NCBI GenBank assembly: GCA_003600225.1
Contig: QZFT01000067.1
Coordinates: 124,001 to 188,000, forward strand
DNA: 64,000 nucleotides
Direction of reading: 5' to 3'
Origin: Pseudonocardiaceae bacterium YIM PH 21723
GTDB lineage: Bacteria; Actinomycetota; Actinomycetes; Mycobacteriales; Pseudonocardiaceae
The position numbers and the translations under genes are program-made. Below the pieces are notes generated by a model, which worked only from the letters and a program-made list of their open reading frames with translations, did not search any database and was not told the origin of the DNA. Shown here piece after piece: positions 36,177 to 44,945 of the stretch (position 1 is the stretch's first letter; each line of letters starts with the position of its first letter).

Positions 36177-37502
36177 TCAGTTGCTGCTGGCGTGCTCGAA
36201 CTCGGCCTTGGGGTCGTTGATCTGTCCCAGGGCGACTGCCTCGCGGCGGAACAACAGCGCGAGGATCCAGTCCATCATCACGCGGAACTTGCGGTTGAAG
36301 GTCGGCATCTGCGCGACGTGGTAGCCACGGTGCATGAGCCAGGCGAAGATGCCCTTGCCCTTGACGCCGTAGACGTCGGCCACGCCCTTGTACAGACCGA
36401 GGCTGGCCACCGAGCCGGCGTACTTGTGCCGGTACTCGCCCAGCTTGCGGCCGCGGATCGAGGAGATGACGTTGTCCGCCAGCACCCGCGACTGCCGCAC
36501 CGCGTGCTGCGCCGAGGGGGCACAGGTGGCTTTCGGGTCCTCTTCGGTCTTGGACAGGTCCGGCACCGCGGAGCAGTCACCGGCGGCGAACACGTTGGAC
36601 GTGCCCTCCACCTGAAGCTGCGCGGTACAGCGCACCCGGCCCCGCTCGTCGAGCGGCAGGTCGGTCTCGCGCAGCACCGGGTTGGCCTTGACGCCGGCGG
36701 TCCAGATGACGGTGTCCGAGTCGAACTCGGTGCCGTCGGAGAGGACGACGTGGCCGCCCTCCATGCTCTTCACCAAGGTGTCCAGGTAGACCTTGATGTT
36801 GCGGGCCTCGAGCCGCTCGACGGTGTAGACGCCCATCTTGGCGCTCACCTCGGGCATGACCCGGCCGGCCGCCTCGACGAGCACCCAGTTCAGGTCCTCG
36901 GGAGCCAGGTTGGTGTAGTACCGGGTGGCGAAGCGGGTCATGTCCTCCAGCTCGGCCAGGGCCTCGATGCCGGAGAAACCACCACCGATGACGGTGAAGG
37001 TGAGCAGCCTGCGACGCAGCTCTTCATCCTGGGTGCTGGACGCCTGGTCCAGCCGGGAGAGCACGTGGTTACGCAGGTAGATGGCCTCGCCGATGGTCTT
37101 GAAACCGATGCCCTGTTCCGCGAGGCCGGGGATCGGGAGTAGACGGGAGATCGAACCGAGCGCGACGACGAGGACGTCGTAGTCGATCCGCTGGGTTTCG
37201 CCGTTCAGGTTCTCCACCTCGGCGTAACGAGCGGCGTTGTCCACCTTCGTCACGCGAGCGGTCAGGACCTGGCAACGCTTGAGGACGCGACGCAGGGGAA
37301 CTACGACGTGCCGCGGCTCGATGTTGCCGGCCGCCGCCTCAGGGAGGAACGGCTGGTAGGTCATGTGCGGCTGCGGGTCGACCACCGTCACGGAAGCTTC
37401 CCTGCGGCCGAGTTTCGCCTGCAGTCGAAGCGCGGTGTACATGCCGACGTAGCCGCCACCCACAATGAGAATCCGGGTCGGATTCTTAGTACCTGCTGCC
37501 AT
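36177..37502 (-). CDS. ndh: Type II NADH dehydrogenase
   Basis: 441 aa, single-subunit non-pumping NADH:quinone oxidoreductase. Two Rossmann motifs: GGGYVGMYTA (about residues 15-24, FAD) and GGGFSGIEALAELED (about 170-184, NADH). TAGVKANPV, FAAGDCSAVPD and the membrane-binding C-terminal helix region (RKFRVMMDWILALLFRRE) fit mycobacterial Ndh closely. It feeds electrons into menaquinone. ATG at 37500-37502; a 1-kb gene-free stretch lies upstream. Confidence 0.95.
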   Translation of the reverse strand: MAAGTKNPTRILIVGGGYVGMYTALRLQAKLGRREASVTVVDPQPHMTYQPFLPEAAAGNIEPRHVVVPLRRVLKRCQVLTARVTKVDNAARYAEVENLNGETQRIDYDVLVVALGSISRLLPIPGLAEQGIGFKTIGEAIYLRNHVLSRLDQASSTQDEELRRRLLTFTVIGGGFSGIEALAELEDMTRFATRYYTNLAPEDLNWVLVEAAGRVMPEVSAKMGVYTVERLEARNIKVYLDTLVKSMEGGHVVLSDGTEFDSDTVIWTAGVKANPVLRETDLPLDERGRVRCTAQLQVEGTSNVFAAGDCSAVPDLSKTEEDPKATCAPSAQHAVRQSRVLADNVISSIRGRKLGEYRHKYAGSVASLGLYKGVADVYGVKGKGIFAWLMHRGYHVAQMPTFNRKFRVMMDWILALLFRREAVALGQINDPKAEFEHASSN

Positions 37503-38533
37503 ACCTGCATGCTCCCACTTGGACCCACCGCCAACCGAGCGAAAACAGGTGCTCTGTGATCGGGCTCGCCAGGTGTTCTAGGACACCCATCGCACTTGGT
37601 TACGCCTTAATCACGAATTTTTCACCCTGGGCGACAAAATGATCACCTTCTGCTCAGAAGTATGTCATCTACGCCTCCATTCGGTGTAAGCACCCCTGGT
37701 TTGCTCGCCAACCGTCGATCAGCTGCGATTTCGCCTGTCCTGATCGAGTAATACCCAGAACACCGAGGGGTTCCCCACCCCCACTCCCCCGTCACTGCCT
37801 GCGACACCGCCGCCACTCCGGCTCCCCACGGCGCCCGGCCCCACACCTGGTCCCAGACCCCGCCCCAATCCGGGGGCTGACCACCCACTTCTCACGCTAG
37901 CGGCTTGAAATGGCGTCAACCGGCGAAAATGTCGATCTGTGGACAAATGCCGCGACTGGGGATAACTCGAATTCCAGTGAGCATTTCCGCTGTGGCCAGG
38001 AGTTTTTCTTTGGCGCCGTCGGGCTGGGCTCCGGCGCCCCTGCCCTTCTGCCGAGCGGGGCCACGTCGGCCTGAGCGATAGGGAGCAGGTGTTCGGGTGC
38101 GATCAACGGCGCCGACTCTCACCCACCCGGCTCGCCAGCAGCGTGACCGGGCGTGATCGCGCACCACTACCGAACCCAGCCCGACCGCCCCAGTCGAGGT
38201 CGAGGCAACCGTCCGTGGCGGTCACGGCCGCCAGTACCCGCCCAGCCCCTCCCACTTCACCCCCAAGTCCACAGTGGACGAAGCAGTTGTTCCTGGTTAA
38301 AGACAAAAATCGCCCCCGAATCTGTCTTTAACCAGGAACAACCCACCCCTCGTAACCCACAGGAACATCACCGACCACAAGAACCCCACCAGCACCACAC
38401 AAAGCCGCCAGAACCCCAGCCCCAAAGCCCGAACCGCCCCCAAACCCAACAGCCAGGCAGGAAAGAAAGGCGTGCCCCCACCCACCTCCCCCTCCAAAGC
38501 CCTCTTTCGCCAACAGCCAGAAGCCCCCACCCC
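37503..38533. other. Gene desert, 1031 bp
   Basis: The longest gene-free stretch here. Short open frames occur but lack coding character and ribosome-binding sites. It contains a DnaA-box-like TGTGGACAA (37938-37946), a 19-bp perfect hairpin (38287-38341), a GTCCACAGTGGAC palindrome near 38267, and an inverted family B copy (about 38452-38533). The part nearest ndh holds its promoter. C-runs and Pro-like codon strings make random long frames on both strands. Confidence 0.65.
38287..38341. terminator. Perfect 19-bp hairpin in the gene desert
   Basis: Arms TTGTTCCTGGTTAAAGACA (38287-38305) and its exact complement (38323-38341), 17-nt loop. It is downstream of the uracil-DNA glycosylase gene but 192 bp away, so it may terminate that transcript late, or belong to a separate repeat or small RNA. 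Confidence 0.7.
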
Positions 38534-38535
38534 TC
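38452..38535 (-). repeat. Family B partial element, inverted
   Basis: The reverse complement carries GCTTCTGGCTGTTGGCGAAA, then GAGGGCTTTGGAGGGGGA and GGGGGCACGCC, as in the 54729-54823 copy. It abuts and slightly overlaps the stop of the uracil-DNA glycosylase gene, so it may supply its 3-prime end. Confidence 0.7.
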
Positions 38536-39244
38536 AAACCCCGGCCGCCCCCCGAGCCGCCACCAACACCGCCTCCACCATCCCCGGCACCAGCAACCCG
38601 GTGGACACATTCCGCTGACTCACGTGGTAACAGCCGAACAGCGCCAACGACCCCCCACCAGCAAGCCCCGGCAGATCCACCCGGACCCCATGACCGAACT
38701 TCGGCGCCGGCCGAGGCACCTCCCAGTGCGCGGCCAGTACCGGCAGCACCGCCTGCCACCCGAACCCGCCGAGCACCACGACGGCACGCAGCGTCGGTCG
38801 CAGCAACCGGAACTCCTCCACCAGCCACGGACGGCAGTTGTCCCGTTCCTCCGGAGTCGGCTTGTTCTCCGGTGGAGCGCAGCGCACCGGCGCCGCCAAC
38901 CGGGTGTGGAACAACGTAAGACCGTCGTCGATGCTGGTCGCCGTCGGCTGCGAGGCCAGGCCGACCGCGTGCATCGCCGCGTACAACACGTCCCCGGACC
39001 GGTCACCGGTGAACATCCGGCCGGTGCGGTTCGCCCCATGCGCGGCGGGCGCCAGGCCGACGATGGCGATCCGGGCATCCGCCGGGCCGAAGCCGGGCAC
39101 CGGGCGCCCCCAGTACTCCTCGTCGCGGAACGCGGCCCGTTTGGTGCGCGCGACCTCTTCCCGCCAGCGCACCAGGCGAGGGCAGCGACGGCAGTCGGAC
39201 ACGGCCGTGTCCAGTTCGGTGAGTCCGGGAAAGCGGCTGGGCAT
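38534..39244 (-). CDS. udgB: Family 5 uracil-DNA glycosylase
   Basis: 236 aa. Fe-S cluster Cys residues start in DCRRCPRLVRWREE. Motif A is GLAPAAHGANRTGRMFTGD (about residues 63-81) and motif B is HVSQRN near 215, both diagnostic of UDGb, which removes uracil and other deaminated bases from DNA. ATG 39242-39244; it is divergent from the S10 peptidase gene with only 17 bp between the starts. Confidence 0.93.
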   Translation of the reverse strand: MPSRFPGLTELDTAVSDCRRCPRLVRWREEVARTKRAAFRDEEYWGRPVPGFGPADARIAIVGLAPAAHGANRTGRMFTGDRSGDVLYAAMHAVGLASQPTATSIDDGLTLFHTRLAAPVRCAPPENKPTPEERDNCRPWLVEEFRLLRPTLRAVVVLGGFGWQAVLPVLAAHWEVPRPAPKFGHGVRVDLPGLAGGGSLALFGCYHVSQRNVSTGLLVPGMVEAVLVAARGAAGV

Positions 39245-39261
39245 ACCCGTAGGGTTTCACC

Positions 39262-40728
39262 ATGACCGACACCGAGGCAGCACAGGACACCGTCGAACCA
39301 GGTGAACCTCAGGACGATCTGGTGTCCACCTCGCACACGCTCACGTTGGACCGTCGCAAGCTGGCCTACACCGCGACGACCGGCCGGATCGTGCTCCGCT
39401 CCGAGGCCGTCAAGGACGATGCCTTCGACGGGCACCAGGCCAAGGCCGAGGTGTTCATCACCGCGTACACCCTGGACAAGGCCGATCCGAAGACCCGGCC
39501 GGTGACCTTCGCCTTCAACGGCGGCCCCGGCTCCTCCAGCGTCTGGCTGCACCTGGGCGTGCTCGGCCCGCGCCGGGTGGACAGCGGAGACGCGGGCGCG
39601 CTGACCCCGCCGCCCTACGACCTGGTGGACAACCCGGACACCCTGCTGGCGCACAGCGACCTGGTCTTCATCGACCCGGTGTCCACCGGCTTCTCCCGCC
39701 CGGTGAAGGGCGTGAACGCACGGGACTACCACGGTTTCACCCCGGACCTGGAGTCAGTCGGCGAGATCATCCGGCTGTGGACGTCCCGCAACGGCCGCTG
39801 GCTGTCGCCGAAGTACCTGGCGGGCGAGTCCTACGGCACTACGAGGGCCGCCGGGCTGGCCGAGTTCCTGTTCTCCCGGTACGGCATGACGCTCAACGGC
39901 CTGATGCTGATCTCCGCGGTGCTGGACTTCAGCACGATCGACTTCTCCACCGACAACGACCTGCCGTACCGCTACTTCCTGCCCACGTACGCGGCGATCG
40001 CGCACTTCCACGGCAAGCACGGCGACCGGCCGCTGCGCGAAGTCCTCGACGAGGCGGAGCAGTTCGCGAGCCGCGAGTACCCCTACCTGCTGTCCGAGGG
40101 CGCCCGACTGTCCACCGAGGACAGGGCCGCCGCCGTCACCAAGCTGGCCGGGTTGATCGGCGTGTCCGAGGAATGGGTCGACCGGGTCGATCTGCGTCCG
40201 GAACACGTCCGGTACTTCACCGAACTGCTGCGTTCCGAACGCAAGACAGTCGGGCGGTTGGATGGCCGGTTCACCGGCTGGGACGCGGACTACGGCCGTG
40301 AGCGCTGGTCGGACGACCCGAGCATGTCCGCGATCACCGGTCCGTACACCGCGGCGTTGAACCACTACCTGCGGATGGAGCTGGAGTACCAGAACGACCT
40401 GCCGTACGAGATCCTCAACATGAAGGTCTGGCCCTGGTCGTACAAGGAGTTCGAGGCCCGCAGTGTCACCGTCACCGACCGGCTCGCCGCAGCGATGCGC
40501 ACGAACCCGCACCTGAAGGTGCACGTGGCCAGCGGTTACTACGACGGAGCCACCCCGTACCACGCCACCGACCTCACCCTGGCCCGCCTGCCGATCCCGG
40601 CGGAGCTGCGGTCCAACATCGAGGTCAAGTACTACCCGGCCGGCCACATGATGTACCTGCACGACGAGAGCCGTCGCCAGCAGGCCGCCGACCTCGCCGC
40701 CTTCGTCACCGCCAGCACCAACCGCTGA
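39262..40728 (+). CDS. S10-family serine carboxypeptidase
   Basis: 488 aa without a signal peptide. FNGGPGSSSVWLHLG forms the oxyanion region, GESYGTTRAAG holds the nucleophilic Ser (about residue 194), SGYYDGATPYHA the Asp, and YPAGHMMYLH the His, all intact. Bacterial S10 proteins of this length are common in actinobacteria; most characterised homologs are eukaryotic and secretory, so a cytoplasmic location here is notable. It removes C-terminal residues from peptides; the physiological substrate is unknown. Confidence 0.92.
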   Translation: MTDTEAAQDTVEPGEPQDDLVSTSHTLTLDRRKLAYTATTGRIVLRSEAVKDDAFDGHQAKAEVFITAYTLDKADPKTRPVTFAFNGGPGSSSVWLHLGVLGPRRVDSGDAGALTPPPYDLVDNPDTLLAHSDLVFIDPVSTGFSRPVKGVNARDYHGFTPDLESVGEIIRLWTSRNGRWLSPKYLAGESYGTTRAAGLAEFLFSRYGMTLNGLMLISAVLDFSTIDFSTDNDLPYRYFLPTYAAIAHFHGKHGDRPLREVLDEAEQFASREYPYLLSEGARLSTEDRAAAVTKLAGLIGVSEEWVDRVDLRPEHVRYFTELLRSERKTVGRLDGRFTGWDADYGRERWSDDPSMSAITGPYTAALNHYLRMELEYQNDLPYEILNMKVWPWSYKEFEARSVTVTDRLAAAMRTNPHLKVHVASGYYDGATPYHATDLTLARLPIPAELRSNIEVKYYPAGHMMYLHDESRRQQAADLAAFVTASTNR

Positions 40729-40733
40729 CCCTT

Positions 40734-40762
40734 CACGTAAGCATGGCCACCATGCTTACGTG
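40734..40762. repeat. Short perfect palindrome, family D related
   Basis: 13-bp perfect arms CACGTAAGCATGG / CCATGCTTACGTG with a CCA loop, 5 bp after the S10 stop. It resembles half of the family D unit (GTGAGCATGG) and likely terminates the S10 transcript. Confidence 0.75.
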
Positions 40763-40790
40763 AGACGCGCACAAGGCCACCATGCTCACC
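40761..40790. repeat. Family D direct repeat, left copy
   Basis: TGAGACGCGCACAAGGCCAC (first 20 of 30 bases) matches 41904-41933 with one mismatch and in the same orientation. The two copies bracket the AbiEi-like gene. Confidence 0.8.
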
Positions 40791-40796
40791 TCCCGG

Positions 40797-40829
40797 GTGC
40801 CTCGGCTCAGCCAGACTGAGCCGAGGCAC
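40797..40829. terminator. Terminator hairpin at the end of the AbiEi-like gene
   Basis: 14-bp perfect arms (GTGCCTCGGCTCAG and complement, CCAGA loop) overlapping the last codons and stop of the minus-strand gene. It can also stop read-through from the S10 gene. Confidence 0.75.
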
Positions 40830-41781
40830 GGGCCTTAGCTCTAATCGACGGTCTAGGGCGTTTACAGGCAGCCTCGTAAGCGGCGCGTAGTTCGGCGATC
40901 ACGGCCTCCCTGTCCTTCGTCAGTCTGACTGGCAAGGTCTGCAGGACAACGATCTGAAACGCCACGTAGCGTGCGTTACGTGCCAGGGTGCGTGCGAGAT
41001 CCCCAGGCTTCAGATGATGTGCGAACGAGTCGATCTCCCAGGCGAAGACGGCCTCGTCTTCATAAAGGTCGGGCATGCCGGCGAATTCGCCCGAATCGTC
41101 ATATAGCTGTGGGTTGACCATCGGCTCGGGGAGTCCTGCTTCGGTCCAGACCCTGAGTGCTTCAGCCTCCGGTACCGACCGAACTCCCAGTTCGATCTCC
41201 TTCAGCACCTGGCGTGGGAGCCTTGAGCCTCGTCGCCCGCCGACATCCAGCTCGGCTCTCAGTTCGTGAATCGTGCAGCGACCACGTTGCACTGCATCGA
41301 TGAGCAACGCCCGAATGTCGTCGAGGCTCAGCCATCGGCGGGCAAGATCCAACACCGCCCTGACCAAAGGCACATAGCGAATCCCATCCCGCTCTACGGG
41401 CCTCGGCATACGTTTTGTGCGCTCGACATTGACGAATTCCCTGTTCTGGATCCGACTGTGGTGCGCGACGAGGACATGGACATCACTGACTTCCGGCAGC
41501 GCGCGGAGCCCATAGGCGCGGCAAGCATCAATTCCGGTGATCATCGAATCGGCGCCGCAGAAGAGCAGCGCGGCATGCCTTTGCTGCTCGCGAGTCGGTC
41601 TGCCGTTGGACAGCATGAGCACGCCAGGCAGCAATCGTGACCAGGGGCCACCCGGGCTGCTACGTCGATAGGCGGTGGCCTGTGGCAGCCCCAGCGCTTG
41701 CAGCTCGGTGGCGCGGACAACACCCAGCCGGGCGCGGGCCTGCAGTATCGAGCTATTGGGAAGGTGTCGGGTGATTCGCAT
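40807..41781 (-). CDS. AbiEi-like antitoxin/Vsr-like domain protein
   Basis: 324 aa. The N-terminal region (about residues 1-60) is winged-HTH-like: ARARLGVVRATELQALGLPQATAYRR and WSRLLPGVLML, typical of the AbiEi/type IV antitoxin head. The C-terminal part (about 225-300) resembles a DUF559/Vsr-type nuclease fold with FAWEIDSFAHH. In actinobacteria such proteins are very common and often lack a partner; no AbiEii toxin is next to it here, so a toxin-antitoxin role is not supported. Direct repeats flank the gene. Confidence 0.75.
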   Translation of the reverse strand: MRITRHLPNSSILQARARLGVVRATELQALGLPQATAYRRSSPGGPWSRLLPGVLMLSNGRPTREQQRHAALLFCGADSMITGIDACRAYGLRALPEVSDVHVLVAHHSRIQNREFVNVERTKRMPRPVERDGIRYVPLVRAVLDLARRWLSLDDIRALLIDAVQRGRCTIHELRAELDVGGRRGSRLPRQVLKEIELGVRSVPEAEALRVWTEAGLPEPMVNPQLYDDSGEFAGMPDLYEDEAVFAWEIDSFAHHLKPGDLARTLARNARYVAFQIVVLQTLPVRLTKDREAVIAELRAAYEAACKRPRPSIRAKARASAQSG

Positions 41782-41798
41782 ACATCGGAGCGTGCGCT

Positions 41799-41859
41799 TT
41801 ATCCACTACTCCGTGATTTGCCCATCCACAGAAGGTTCGAGTCCGGGGAGTTATCCACA
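41799..41859. other. Cluster of DnaA-box-like 9-mers
   Basis: TTATCCACT (41799-41807), CCATCCACA (41822-41830) and a perfect TTATCCACA (41851-41859), all on the plus strand within 61 bp, just upstream of the AbiEi-like gene. One exact DnaA box by chance is plausible; three related ones are less so. No dnaA, dnaN or origin-type AT-rich unwinding element is nearby. Confidence 0.35.
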
Positions 41860-41878
41860 AGCTGCGGAGCGAGTTGAA

Positions 41879-41933
41879 GGTGAGCATGGTGGCCTTGCTC
41901 GCGTGAGACGCGCATAAGGCCACCATGCTCACC
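41879..41933. repeat. Family D inverted repeat with right direct-repeat copy
   Basis: 18-bp perfect arms GGTGAGCATGGTGGCCTT (41879-41896) and complement (41916-41933) with a 19-nt loop containing GCG/CGC. Its right half (41904-41933) is the second copy of the direct repeat flanking the AbiEi-like gene. It also lies 12 bp after the dppF stop and may terminate the importer operon. Confidence 0.8.
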
Positions 41934-41945
41934 CAAGGCAGGGCT

Positions 41946-42965
41946 CTACACGACCACGTGTGGGCGTTCCTCCGCGAAGTGGCAGGCGCTGGGGTGGCTG
42001 TCCAGGAACACGTCGTCGGAGACCGGGGCCAGCAGCGGCGGCTCGGTCTCGGCGCAGATGTCCTGGGCCTTCCAGCACCGGGTGCGGAACCGGCAGCCCG
42101 AGGGCGGGTCGATCGGGGACGGGACGTCACCGATCAGCCGGATGACCTCGCGCCGGCCGCGCAGGGTCGGGTCCGGTACCGGGACGGCCGACAGCAGCGC
42201 CTGGGTGTACGGGTGGGTGGGGTGCTCGTAGATCTGGTCCTCGGTGCCGATCTCGGCGATCTTGCCGAGGTACATCACCGCCACCCGGTCCGACAGGTGC
42301 CGGACGACCGACAGGTCGTGCGCGATGAACATGTACGACAGGTCCAGTTCCCGCTGCAGATCGCCGAGCAGGTTCATCACCTGCGCCTGGATCGACACGT
42401 CCAGCGCCGACACCGGCTCATCGCAGATGATGATCTCCGGCTTCAGGGCCAGCGCTCTCGCGATGCCGATGCGCTGCCGCTGGCCACCGGAGAACTGGTG
42501 CGGGTAGCGGTTGATGTGCTCGGGGCTGAGCCCGACCACTTCCAGCAGCTCCTGCACCCGGCGCCGGCGGTCGCCCTTCGGCGCCACCTCGGTGTGGATC
42601 TCGAACGGCTCACCGATGATGTCGCCGACCGTCATCCGAGGGTTCAGCGACGTGTACGGGTCCTGCAACACGATCTGGATCTGCCTGCGGATCCGGCGCA
42701 ACGCGCTTCCGCGAAGCTTGAAGATGTCCTGACCGCGGTAGAACGCCTGCCCGGCGGTCGGCGGGGTCAGGCACATCAGCACCTGGGCCAGCGTGGACTT
42801 GCCGCAACCCGATTCGCCCACGACACCGAGGGTCTCGCCGTGCATGAGGTCGAAGGAGACCCCGTCCACGGCCTTGACCTGCCCGATGGTCCGCTGCACC
42901 ACGATGCCCTGGGTCACCGGGAAGTGCTTCACCAGGTCCTTGACCTGCAGAATCGGCTCAGCCAT
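41946..42965 (-). CDS. dppF: Dipeptide/oligopeptide ABC transporter, ATP-binding subunit 2
   Basis: 339 aa. Walker [10 protein letters not shown] (about residues 49-57), Q-loop [11 protein letters not shown], signature [14 protein letters not shown], Walker B IICDEP and H-loop AHDLSV. The C-terminal oligopeptide-transporter domain has the Cys-rich [14 protein letters not shown] stretch. It pairs with DppD to energise the importer. Starts 8 nt inside the dppD end (overlap). Confidence 0.93.
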   Translation of the reverse strand: MAEPILQVKDLVKHFPVTQGIVVQRTIGQVKAVDGVSFDLMHGETLGVVGESGCGKSTLAQVLMCLTPPTAGQAFYRGQDIFKLRGSALRRIRRQIQIVLQDPYTSLNPRMTVGDIIGEPFEIHTEVAPKGDRRRRVQELLEVVGLSPEHINRYPHQFSGGQRQRIGIARALALKPEIIICDEPVSALDVSIQAQVMNLLGDLQRELDLSYMFIAHDLSVVRHLSDRVAVMYLGKIAEIGTEDQIYEHPTHPYTQALLSAVPVPDPTLRGRREVIRLIGDVPSPIDPPSGCRFRTRCWKAQDICAETEPPLLAPVSDDVFLDSHPSACHFAEERPHVVV

Positions 42966-43962
42966 TGGTGATCATCTCCTCGGCCCGGAAGCACCGGGAC
43001 AACCGGTCCATGCCCAGCGTGATCAGCTGCGGAACCTCGGCGACGCACTGGTCGACGGCCATCCGGCACCGCGGGTGGAACGGGCAGCCCGACGGCGGAC
43101 GCAGCAGGTTCGGCGGCAGACCCTTGATGGTCGCCAGTTCCTGGCCCTTGAGGTCCAGTCGCGGCATGGATTCCAGCAGCGCCGCCGTGTACGGGTGACA
43201 GGGCTGCCGGTACAGCGAGAACACGTCGGCGTGCTCCACGATCCGCCCCGCGTACATCACCGCGATGCGGTCCGCGACGTCGGCGACGACGCCGAGGTCG
43301 TGGGTGATCAGGATCATTCCCATGTTGCGCTCGCGCCGCAGCTCGGCGAGCAGGTCCATGATCTGGGCCTGCACCGTCACGTCCAGCGCGGTGGTCGGCT
43401 CGTCGGCGATCAGCACCTCGGGGTCGAGGGCCAGCGACATCGCGATCATCGCGCGCTGCCGCATACCGCCGGAGAACTCGTGCGGGTACTGCTTCACCCG
43501 GCCGGCCGCGTTCGGGATCTTCACCAGGTCCAGGAGCTCGACGGCTCGCTTGAGCGCGTCCTTCTTGTTCATCCCGCGCCGCAGCCGCAGCTGCTCGGCG
43601 ATCTGGAAGCCCACGGTGAACACCGGGTTCAACGCGGACAACGCGTCCTGGAAGATCATCGCGATACCACTCGCCCGGATACCGCGACGCTCTTCCTCGG
43701 ACATCTTGAGCATGTCCTTGCCCCGGAAGAAGATCTCACCCTTGGTGATCTTGCCGGGCGGCATGTCCAGGATGCCCATGATGGTCTGTGCGGTGACGCT
43801 CTTACCCGAGCCGGACTCGCCGAGCACCGCCAGGGTCTCGCCGACGTCGACCGAGAAGCTGACCCCGTTCAGCACGCGTGCGATGCCATCCCGGGTGTGG
43901 AATTCGACATGTAGGTCGCGGACCTCGAGGAGAGGTCCCTGACCTTCGTTCGTGGTGGTCAT
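42958..43962 (-). CDS. dppD: Dipeptide/oligopeptide ABC transporter, ATP-binding subunit 1
   Basis: 334 aa. Walker [12 protein letters not shown]-loop [12 protein letters not shown], signature [15 protein letters not shown], Walker [12 protein letters not shown] and H-loop THDLGVV. The C-terminal domain has [14 protein letters not shown]. Together with DppF it forms the heterodimeric ATPase. An 11-bp gap separates it from dppC upstream. Confidence 0.93.
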   Translation of the reverse strand: MTTTNEGQGPLLEVRDLHVEFHTRDGIARVLNGVSFSVDVGETLAVLGESGSGKSVTAQTIMGILDMPPGKITKGEIFFRGKDMLKMSEEERRGIRASGIAMIFQDALSALNPVFTVGFQIAEQLRLRRGMNKKDALKRAVELLDLVKIPNAAGRVKQYPHEFSGGMRQRAMIAMSLALDPEVLIADEPTTALDVTVQAQIMDLLAELRRERNMGMILITHDLGVVADVADRIAVMYAGRIVEHADVFSLYRQPCHPYTAALLESMPRLDLKGQELATIKGLPPNLLRPPSGCPFHPRCRMAVDQCVAEVPQLITLGMDRLSRCFRAEEMITNG

Positions 43963-43973
43963 CAGGGGTTCTC

Positions 43974-44945
43974 CTAGCGCAGCTTCGGGTCCAGGGCCTG
44001 CCGCACCACGTCACCGAGCATGACGAACGCCAGCACGGTGGTGGTCAGGAAAGCCGCCGGGAAGATCAGCATGTGGGGCGCGACGCGGATGTAGTCCTTG
44101 GCATCGTTGATCATCACGCCCCAGGAGATGGTTCCCGGCGGAAGGCCGATACCGAGGTAGGACAGCGTGGCCTCGGCGCCGATGAAGGCACCCAGGGCGA
44201 TCGTCGCGTAGACCATCATCGGAGCCAGGCAGTTCGGCAGCATGTGCCGCACGATGATCCGGCCGTCGCTGGCGCCCAGCGCCCTCGCCGCCTTCACGTA
44301 GTCCTGCTGTTTGACGGTGATCGCCGCCGACCGGGTGATACGCATGGCCACCGGCCAGGACAGCATGGCGATCGTGCCGACCAGCACCAGCATCGCTTCC
44401 GCCAAGGTCGGGCTGTCCGACCTGAAGGTGGTCAGGATGATGATGCCGCCGAGGATGAACGGCAGGCCGAAGAACACGTCGGCGATCCGCGACATGACCG
44501 CGTCCAGCAGGCCCCCGTAGAAGCCGGAGATCATGCCCGCCGCACCGCCGACCAGCACGGTGAACAGGGTCGCCAGCAGGCCGACGATGACCGAGGCCCG
44601 GGACGCGTAGATCGTCCGGGAGAACATGTCGTGCCCCTGCACGTCGTAGCCGAACCAGGCGTTGGCCGACGGCAGCTGCTTGCTCCGGGCCAGGTCCGCG
44701 TAGTACGGGTCCGCCGAGGTGAACAGCTGCGGGACGAGCACCATCAGCAGCACCAGCGCAATCAGCGCGGAGGCGACGATGAACAGCGGCCTGCGCCGCA
44801 GGTCGTACCAGGCGTCCGACCACAGGCTGCGGGGCTTGTCGGCCTTGTCCGGCTTCTGCTGGGGGGCTTCGGCCGACGGGGACTCGCCGACGATCGCCTC
44901 GACGTGCCTGACTTCTACCTGTGAGGCAATGGTGGGTTCACTCAT
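43974..44945 (-). CDS. dppC: Dipeptide/oligopeptide ABC transporter, permease 2
   Basis: 323 aa. A hydrophilic head (about residues 1-35), one helix, then the BPD_transp_1 core with five or six helices. The EAA loop (VKAARALGASDGRIIVRHMLPN) contacts the ATPases. Family C-type permeases have this N-terminal OppC domain. Its start overlaps the dppB stop by 8 nt. Confidence 0.92.
   Translation of the reverse strand: MSEPTIASQVEVRHVEAIVGESPSAEAPQQKPDKADKPRSLWSDAWYDLRRRPLFIVASALIALVLLMVLVPQLFTSADPYYADLARSKQLPSANAWFGYDVQGHDMFSRTIYASRASVIVGLLATLFTVLVGGAAGMISGFYGGLLDAVMSRIADVFFGLPFILGGIIILTTFRSDSPTLAEAMLVLVGTIAMLSWPVAMRITRSAAITVKQQDYVKAARALGASDGRIIVRHMLPNCLAPMMVYATIALGAFIGAEATLSYLGIGLPPGTISWGVMINDAKDYIRVAPHMLIFPAAFLTTTVLAFVMLGDVVRQALDPKLR

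Noticed and set aside
36156-37142. 328-aa open frame opposite ndh
   Set aside because: Shadow of ndh, which has both dinucleotide-binding motifs.
37643-38106. Short open frames in the ndh-udgB gap
   Set aside because: Low-complexity, no ribosome-binding sites, no recognisable motifs; gap better described as noncoding.
40807-41781. Complete AbiE toxin-antitoxin system
   Set aside because: No AbiEii nucleotidyltransferase gene lies next to it; only the AbiEi-like part is present.
41799-41859. Chromosomal replication origin
   Set aside because: Only three DnaA-like boxes, no dnaA/dnaN neighbours and no AT-rich unwinding region.
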